From Stagnimonas sp965279705 (GTDB lineage: Bacteria; Pseudomonadota; Gammaproteobacteria; Nevskiales; Nevskiaceae), in contig OZ257257.1 in assembly GCA_965279705.1 (NCBI GenBank), positions 3,472,001 through 3,536,000 on the forward strand: 64,000 nt of DNA, written 5' to 3'. The first letter of the stretch is position 1; each line of letters opens with the position of its first letter. The notes beneath the pieces were generated by a model. It did no database searches. It was not told the origin of the DNA and saw only the letters and a program-made list of their open reading frames with translations. Made by a program: the position numbers and the translations under genes. Shown here piece after piece: positions 59,160 through 64,000 of this stretch.

Positions 59160-60217
59160 CAGCGCGAACCCGCCGGGTTGAGCGCGCGTAGGCGCTCCAG
59201 TGCCTTGGTCGGCAACGGCAGCGCAGGGCTGAGATCGAGCGCGCGCAAGCGCTCCAGCTCGGCGCGGGTGGCGAGCACACGCGCATCGCCGGGCACGTAA
59301 TACTGGTCGAGCCAGCGCAGCGCGCCGTCGAGCAGGTCGCGATAGCTCACCGCCTCCTGCCGCAGCAGGGCCAGCCGTGAGCCTTCGAGCTTGAGCGTGA
59401 GCAGGGTGTGGATCAGGGCCTCCTGCTCGGGCGGCAGCAGGCGATCGACCGGGCGCGTCTCGCGCTGGATGCGGAACACCGCGCCGAGCGCCGAGCGCAC
59501 GCCGGCCCAGAGTCGCGCCGGCCATTCGGCGGTGGTTGGCAACTCGGGCTCTTCGGTGCCGGCCGGGCTGACCGGGTCGAAATGATTGGGCACGCGGGCG
59601 CGCAGCGGCAGGCTGGCAGCGCGATCCAGCAGGCCACCGAGCGTGAGTGCGGCACCGGTGAGGTCGGGCTTGCTGGCGCTGAGGAGTGCCAGGCGCTCGG
59701 CACTCAGCGCTTCGCGGATCGGCAATAGGCGCGCGTCGGCGAGGGCGGCCAGGCGCGCATCGGCGAGTTCGAGCGCGATCACCGCGCTCGCCACATCCTT
59801 CGAGAGGGCGACGCGGTCGTGCGCGAGCAACAGCAGTTCTTCGACGGCAGCCAGCTGGAACCGCGCGCGGCCGCCTTTCAGCGTGGCATCGAGCACTTCG
59901 ATGGATTTCAGTGCGCTGGCCTGCTGCGCCTTCAGGCTGTCGACCTCCGTCGCATTGCGCTGAACGGTGCCGTCGGTATCACCCAGATGGCGTTCGAGCT
60001 GCACGTTGTCGGTTTCCAGCGCACGCAGCTGCTGGCTGAGCCGGCGGATCAGCGCGTCTTCGGCTTCGAGCGTGTCGGTGGTGGATTCCAGCCGCTGCCA
60101 GACGCGCCAACCGCCATAACCGAGTGCGGCCAGCAGCACCAGAAACAGCAGCCAGCGCCAGAGAGCCGATCGGGCTGGGGAGGAGGCAGTTGGCGACACG
60201 GTCTTGGGTTCGTCCAT
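59159..60217 (-). CDS. hemX: HemX-like membrane protein
   Basis: Protein of 352 residues of the proteobacterial HemX family. After a short cytoplasmic tail comes one membrane helix (LWRWLLFLVLLAALGYGGWRVW), then a coiled coil (ETDNVQLERHLGDTDGTVQRN, ALKSIEVLDATLK) and a periplasmic domain (DGALRWLDQYYVPGDARVLATRAELERL). It was once annotated as uroporphyrinogen III methyltransferase; here there is no SAM motif. Start ATG 60217 is preferred by signal and spacing. Between hemD and hemY. Confidence 0.88.
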   Translation of the reverse strand: MDEPKTVSPTASSPARSALWRWLLFLVLLAALGYGGWRVWQRLESTTDTLEAEDALIRRLSQQLRALETDNVQLERHLGDTDGTVQRNATEVDSLKAQQASALKSIEVLDATLKGGRARFQLAAVEELLLLAHDRVALSKDVASAVIALELADARLAALADARLLPIREALSAERLALLSASKPDLTGAALTLGGLLDRAASLPLRARVPNHFDPVSPAGTEEPELPTTAEWPARLWAGVRSALGAVFRIQRETRPVDRLLPPEQEALIHTLLTLKLEGSRLALLRQEAVSYRDLLDGALRWLDQYYVPGDARVLATRAELERLRALDLSPALPLPTKALERLRALNPAGSR

Positions 60218-60224
60218 GCGGCAA

Positions 60225-61376
60225 TTATGCCGCTGTCGGGCGACGCCAATCGACCAGGGCCTGCACAAAGGCTTCGTCGCTGACCGTGGCCGCCAGCAGC
60301 GGCTGGCTGAAGCCCAGCGTGCGCGCCATCGCCTGCACGCGCTTTGACGGCACCACCAGCGGCAGCTGCAGCACGCGCGCCTTGTGCGCCGCGGGCAGCG
60401 CGCGGTGCAGCGCCACTAGCGATTCGCCGCTGGTGAGCAGCAGCGCATCGACATCTTCCAGCGTCGCCTGCACGGTTTCCGGCAGGTGCGGCACCACCTC
60501 GCGCCGATACACGGTGGCCACCTCGACCCGCGCACCGCGCGCCAGCAGCGGCTCGCGCAGGCCATCGCGTCCACCCTCGCCGGTGACGATCAACACGCTC
60601 TGGCCAGCCACATTCTGCAAGGCCGACAGGCTCAGCAGGCCCTCGCTGTGGATGGCATCCGATGGCGGCCGCTGGGCGTTGTGGCCAAGTGTCTTCAAGG
60701 CCTTGGCGGTGGCCTCGCCGACGGCGAACAGCGGCGCTTGCCAGTGTTTGGCAGCAATCAGGTTGTTGGCCGCCGCCACCGCGTTGGCGCTGGTGAACAG
60801 CCACGCGGCCGCCTGGCGGTGATCCAGCAGCTGCCCGGCGGCAAGTGCGGCATCGGGTGCGGGGCGGATGGCGATCATCGGCAGCAGGCGTGCTTCGGCA
60901 CCAACGGCTTCGAGCGCCGTCACCAGTTTTTTGGCTTGCCGCAGGGGGCGGGTGACCAGCACCACCAGGCCATCGAGCCAGCGCGTTTGCGGCGGTGCTG
61001 CCTCGGTCGCCGAGACCCCGAGCGCGCGCAGCACGTAATCGCGCAAGGCTGCCGGCAGCGCGCGGCTGAGTGCTGCAAAGCGCGGCTGGATCAGCGCCAG
61101 ATCGTATTCCTCCACCGCCGCGTGCAACGTGGCGCTGCGCGCATGGCCGCCACCGTCGCGGCGGCTCTCGTCCACCTGCTCGTGGCGCAGCTCACCACCG
61201 TCGCGCGCGGTGAGGGCATAAGCCTGCCCGCCATCGCGCCAGCTCAGCTGAAAGCCCGTCGGCGCGCCAGCGGCATCGAGCCACACCAGCAGATCGAGTG
61301 ATTCCGAAGCGAACCAGCGTTGCGGCGGCTCACCGGGCCGCTGCACCACCGTGGTCACTTCGGCAAGCGCGGTCAT
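60225..61376 (-). CDS. hemD: Uroporphyrinogen-III synthase with extra N-terminal domain
   Basis: Protein of 383 residues. From about residue 130 it is HemD, which closes hydroxymethylbilane into uroporphyrinogen III: LDGLVVLVTRPLRQAKKLV, FTSANAV, VGEATAKAL, and VDALLLTSGESLVALH. The first 120 residues are an unusual added domain (FASESLDLLVWLDAAG, then GFQLSWRDGGQAYALTARDGG), which resembles small free-standing hypothetical proteins of the type D-L-x-V-W...G-F-Q-L. The start is firm because it overlaps the hemC stop (ATGA). HemD proteins are typically about 250 residues, so this is a fusion. The role of the added domain is unknown. Confidence 0.9.
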   Translation of the reverse strand: MTALAEVTTVVQRPGEPPQRWFASESLDLLVWLDAAGAPTGFQLSWRDGGQAYALTARDGGELRHEQVDESRRDGGGHARSATLHAAVEEYDLALIQPRFAALSRALPAALRDYVLRALGVSATEAAPPQTRWLDGLVVLVTRPLRQAKKLVTALEAVGAEARLLPMIAIRPAPDAALAAGQLLDHRQAAAWLFTSANAVAAANNLIAAKHWQAPLFAVGEATAKALKTLGHNAQRPPSDAIHSEGLLSLSALQNVAGQSVLIVTGEGGRDGLREPLLARGARVEVATVYRREVVPHLPETVQATLEDVDALLLTSGESLVALHRALPAAHKARVLQLPLVVPSKRVQAMARTLGFSQPLLAATVSDEAFVQALVDWRRPTAA

Positions 61377-62302
61377 CCGCCGTGGCCTGCTGCCAACAGG
61401 ATTTCGCGGGCACCGACGGCGAACAGCCGTTCAGCCAGCGCGATACCGAGGGCGACAGCATCAGCCGGCGCGCCGGTCAACTCGTCGCGCAGCACCGTGG
61501 TGCCATCAGGGGTGCCGACTAGGCCGACCAATCGCAGCTGGCCGCTGGCGGTGCGGGTGGCGTGGCCGGCAATCGGCGCCTGGCAGGCCCCGCCGAGATG
61601 GGCGTTGAAGGCGCGCTCGGCGCCCAAGCGCAGCGCGGACGCCGCATCGTTCAATGGCGCGAGCAGCGCTTGCGTGGGCAAATCTCCCGCTCTGCATTCG
61701 ATGCCGACGATGCCCTGGCCGATGGCGGGCACGAAGGTTTCCGGGTCGAGCCGTTCGCGAATGCGCGACGCCAATCCGAGCCGCATCAGGCCGGCGCATG
61801 CCAGCAGAATGGCATCGTGCTGGCCTTCATCCAGCTTCCGCAGCCGCGTACCGACGTTGCCGCGCAGCACTTCGATGACCAGATCGGGCCTCAGCCGCTT
61901 GGCCTGCACCTGCCGGCGCAGGCTCGCGGTGCCTAGACGTGCGCCTTGCGGCAGGCTGAGCAGTGTCGAGTGGTGGTTGCTCACGAAGGCATCGCGCGGA
62001 TCTTCGCCTTCGAGATAGGCGCTGAGCATCAGACCCTCGGGCTGACGCACCGGCACGTCTTTCATCGAGTGGACGGCGATGTCGGCGCGGCCTTCGAGCA
62101 TTGCCGCTTCGAGCTCCCTCACGAACAGGCCCTTGCCGCCCGATTGCGACAGCGGGCCTCGTTGCAGCTGGTCGCCGGTGGTGGTCATCGGCACCAGCAC
62201 CACGGCAAGGTCGGGGTGCACGGCTTCGAGCCGCGCTTTCACATGCTCGGCCTGCCACAGGGCCAAAGGGGATTCGCGGGTGGCGATGCGCAAGGTCTGC
62301 AT
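61373..62302 (-). CDS. hemC: Porphobilinogen deaminase (hydroxymethylbilane synthase)
   Basis: HemC of 309 residues, which joins four porphobilinogens. The N-terminus LRIATRESPLALWQAEHVK, GGKGLFVRELE, HSMKDVPV, GTASLRRQVQ and the dipyrromethane-binding Cys in LGGACQAPIAG are all present. Starts at 62302 (ATG) and 62308 (GTG) are possible; the ATG is preferred. It overlaps hemD by ATGA and follows the AlgR-like regulator in the same direction, an arrangement common in Pseudomonas and Xanthomonas relatives. Confidence 0.97.
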   Translation of the reverse strand: MQTLRIATRESPLALWQAEHVKARLEAVHPDLAVVLVPMTTTGDQLQRGPLSQSGGKGLFVRELEAAMLEGRADIAVHSMKDVPVRQPEGLMLSAYLEGEDPRDAFVSNHHSTLLSLPQGARLGTASLRRQVQAKRLRPDLVIEVLRGNVGTRLRKLDEGQHDAILLACAGLMRLGLASRIRERLDPETFVPAIGQGIVGIECRAGDLPTQALLAPLNDAASALRLGAERAFNAHLGGACQAPIAGHATRTASGQLRLVGLVGTPDGTTVLRDELTGAPADAVALGIALAERLFAVGAREILLAAGHGG

Positions 62303-62320
62303 CACCACAGTGTACGAGAG

Positions 62321-63085
62321 CTAGTCGGGTTGGTCGCTGGTGAGGAAGCGCCGCACCTCGGCCAGGCGACGACGCGACACCGGCAGCAGCGTGGCGGAGT
62401 GGCGCATCTTCAGCCAGTGCGCGCTGTCTTCATCCAGCTCTTCGCCCTTGCGGCGTTCGAGGCTGGCGATGAACTTGGTGGCGACCAGCGCCTTGCGATG
62501 CACGCGCAGAAACTGCGCGCCCAGATCTTCTTCGAGCGTCTTCAGCGATTCCTCGATCAGCACCTCGCCGTGCAGATGGCAAACGGTGGTGTATTTCTGG
62601 TCGGCGAGGAAATACAGCACGTCGCTGACCGGCACCCGCACCAGACCCTCGCGGGTGGTGGCGAGGATGAACTCGCGGCTGGGCTTGATGTTGGGGTCGC
62701 GCGCGGGTGCGGCCGGCTTCTGCGCACGGCTGAGCTTGCGCACCTTCAGCAGCGCATCGCGCAGCTTCTCCTTGCGGATGGGCTTCAGCAGATAGGCATC
62801 GGCCTGCGCGTCGAACGCTGACAGCGCGTGCTCGGCGTAGGCGGTGGTGAAGATGATGGCGGGCGGCATGTCGAGCAGTGCCAGCTGGCGCGCCACCGTG
62901 ATGCCATCGGTGCCGCCCATGCGCACATCCAGCAGCACGAGGTCGGGTTCTTCGTCTTCGATCAGATCGAGCGCGGTCTCGCCATCGCCGGCCTCGGCAA
63001 TGATCTCGTAACCCGGAAACTCCGCCATCAACCGCCGCAAGCGCTCGCGCGCCAGCGGTTCATCATCCACGATCACTACGCGCAT
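62321..63085 (-). CDS. algR: AlgR-like LytTR response regulator
   Basis: Response regulator of 254 residues: a receiver domain (residues 1-120) with acidic pocket DD at 7-8, phosphoacceptor Asp 53 in LLDVRM, Thr in FTTAY and Lys in YLLKPIRK; then a LytTR DNA-binding domain (about 140-245) with EFILATTREGLVRVPVSDVLYF and FLRVHRKALVATKFI. In Pseudomonas AlgR controls alginate, twitching and other surface traits. It overlaps the kinase stop (TGATG) and precedes hemC; the gene order is the main reason for the symbol. Confidence 0.9.
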   Translation of the reverse strand: MRVVIVDDEPLARERLRRLMAEFPGYEIIAEAGDGETALDLIEDEEPDLVLLDVRMGGTDGITVARQLALLDMPPAIIFTTAYAEHALSAFDAQADAYLLKPIRKEKLRDALLKVRKLSRAQKPAAPARDPNIKPSREFILATTREGLVRVPVSDVLYFLADQKYTTVCHLHGEVLIEESLKTLEEDLGAQFLRVHRKALVATKFIASLERRKGEELDEDSAHWLKMRHSATLLPVSRRRLAEVRRFLTSDQPD

Positions 63086-64000
63086 CAGTCATCCCCTTCG
63101 TCGTCGCTGGCCACCGTGCCGGTATTCCGGTCTACGGTGGTGTATGGCACCTTGATCTGGGCCCGGTAAACCGAGCCGTTCGGCGTCTTTGCCAAGCCCT
63201 GTGTGAGCTCGGCGGAGTCGCCGTAGATGAGCTTAAGCCGCTGCGAGATATTCTCCAATGCCACGCCGGTCGATTCGCGCTTGGGCGCGTCCTCCGGCGG
63301 CACGGGATTTTCGACCGCGATCAACAGGCGCTGGCCTTCACGCTGCACCGTCACGTCGATGCCGCCGCGGCCGCGCAGGCGTGAAACGCCATGATGCACC
63401 GCGTTCTCGACCAGGGGTTGCAGAATCAGCAAGGGGATGCGCGCGTCGAGTGAGTCCTTGGCGATGTGCCAGTTCACCCACAGCTTGTCGCCGAGGCGCA
63501 CGGTCTCGATGCGCATGTAGGTCTTCACGAACTCGATTTCCTCGCTCACCTTCACCAGCGTGTTGCGCTTGTCGAGACTGGCGCGGAACAGCTCGGAGAG
63601 ATCCAGCACCATTTCCTCCGCCTGGTCGGGCTTGGTAGCGATGAGCGAGGCGATGGAGTTGAGCGAGTTGAACAAGAAGTGCGGGCGGATGCGCGCCTGC
63701 AAGGCGAGGTATTGCGTCTCGGCATCGGCCTTGACCTGCGCCTGCAACTGCGCGCGACCCCAGAAGTAGCGCAGCAGCAGCAGCGACAGAATCGCGCTGA
63801 TGCAGACGTTGCGCAGCACGAAGGCCTGCTGCGGTTCACCCACCGGCTCGCCGATGGGCAGCACGCGCGACAACCACCAGGCCCCATCGGCAATCAGCGT
63901 GGTCACCAGCATCAGCAAGCCCCAGCAGACGAAGAACACCGTGCCGACGCTGCTCTTGGTCATTACCCGCCGCGTGGTGCACAGCACGATCGCGCCGCAG
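63085..64000 (-). CDS. algZ: AlgZ/LytS-type sensor kinase, 5' end outside window
   Basis: Sensor histidine kinase of the LytS/AlgZ class. The frame enters from the right edge (C-G-A-I-V-L-C-T-T-R-R-V-M-T-K is readable), so the true N-terminus is missing; an ATG at 63987-equivalent frame is unlikely to be the start. Membrane helices include VGTVFFVCWGLLMLVTTLI and NVCISAILSLLLLRYFW. The phosphoacceptor His is in RIRPHFLFNSLNSIASLI, and the ATPase N-box in LLILQPLVENAVHHGV. It would phosphorylate the AlgR-like regulator that follows with a one-base overlap. This class is not a canonical HisKA kinase. Confidence 0.88.
   Translation of the reverse strand, partial: CGAIVLCTTRRVMTKSSVGTVFFVCWGLLMLVTTLIADGAWWLSRVLPIGEPVGEPQQAFVLRNVCISAILSLLLLRYFWGRAQLQAQVKADAETQYLALQARIRPHFLFNSLNSIASLIATKPDQAEEMVLDLSELFRASLDKRNTLVKVSEEIEFVKTYMRIETVRLGDKLWVNWHIAKDSLDARIPLLILQPLVENAVHHGVSRLRGRGGIDVTVQREGQRLLIAVENPVPPEDAPKRESTGVALENISQRLKLIYGDSAELTQGLAKTPNGSVYRAQIKVPYTTVDRNTGTVASDDEGDD

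Noticed and set aside
1..64000. CRISPR array, rRNA operon, riboswitch
   Set aside because: No regularly spaced repeats, no rRNA sequence and no recognisable riboswitch aptamer were seen on either strand.

Overview
The window looks like a chromosomal segment of a high-GC gammaproteobacterium, probably near the Nevskiales/Xanthomonadales. The basis is the order algZ-algR-hemC-hemD-hemX-hemY, a large TonB-dependent receptor paired with a beta-propeller phytase-like protein, and a free-standing lptF. No rRNA or other taxonomic marker is present, so this is an inference from gene content and order.

Layout. (1) 0-6.4 kb: capsule export genes, with a TPR-fused KpsM-type permease, KpsT and KpsE, followed by a hexapeptide acyltransferase gene that is broken by an IS3-family element (perfect 3-bp target duplication) and by two single-base losses. 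(2) 6.4-11.2 kb: envelope and transport genes: a repeat/peptidoglycan-binding protein, a MATE exporter, a PHP-like lipoprotein and a glycine-zipper lipoprotein. (3) 11.3-16.7 kb: a TonB receptor, phytase-like and PhoX-like set with a candidate Pho box, probably for organic phosphate scavenging. (4) prfC and a GGDEF-EAL protein. (5) 20.7-25 kb: a bufferin/Hvf-type operon for a modified Cys-rich peptide (DoxX, precursor with six KCG motifs, DUF692/MNIO enzyme, DUF2063 partner), followed by msrA and opposed by an AraC-family regulator. (6) 25.0-43.8 kb: an integrative mobilizable island. (7) 43.8-64 kb: core genes: a YegD-like Hsp70, an acyl-CoA dehydrogenase/thioesterase/alcohol dehydrogenase operon, an aldehyde dehydrogenase, lptF, fbp, mscL, a DUF1501/DUF1800 pair, and the heme/alginate-type regulator cluster.

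The island splits a host tRNA gene (anticodon CAU) in the anticodon loop. The two halves at 24973-25011 and 43794-43838 rejoin into a perfect 77-nt tRNA, and an intact CAU tRNA sits just inside the left end, which suggests that the element replaces the gene it breaks. It carries a tyrosine integrase, a MOBQ-type relaxase with an RSF1010-like oriT, TraD, and a long co-directional gene set: relaxase, a 53-aa ORF, a type III-like Res, a BRO-N protein, a type III-like Mod, an NA37 nucleoid-associated protein, a RelA/SpoT-domain protein, and a UvrD-like helicase with a RelE-like N-terminus. The last three are my best candidate for an undescribed defence module. Three unknown genes and an 840-bp hairpin-rich non-coding stretch lie next to the integrase.

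All identifications are from reading the sequence and translations; no database search was run.
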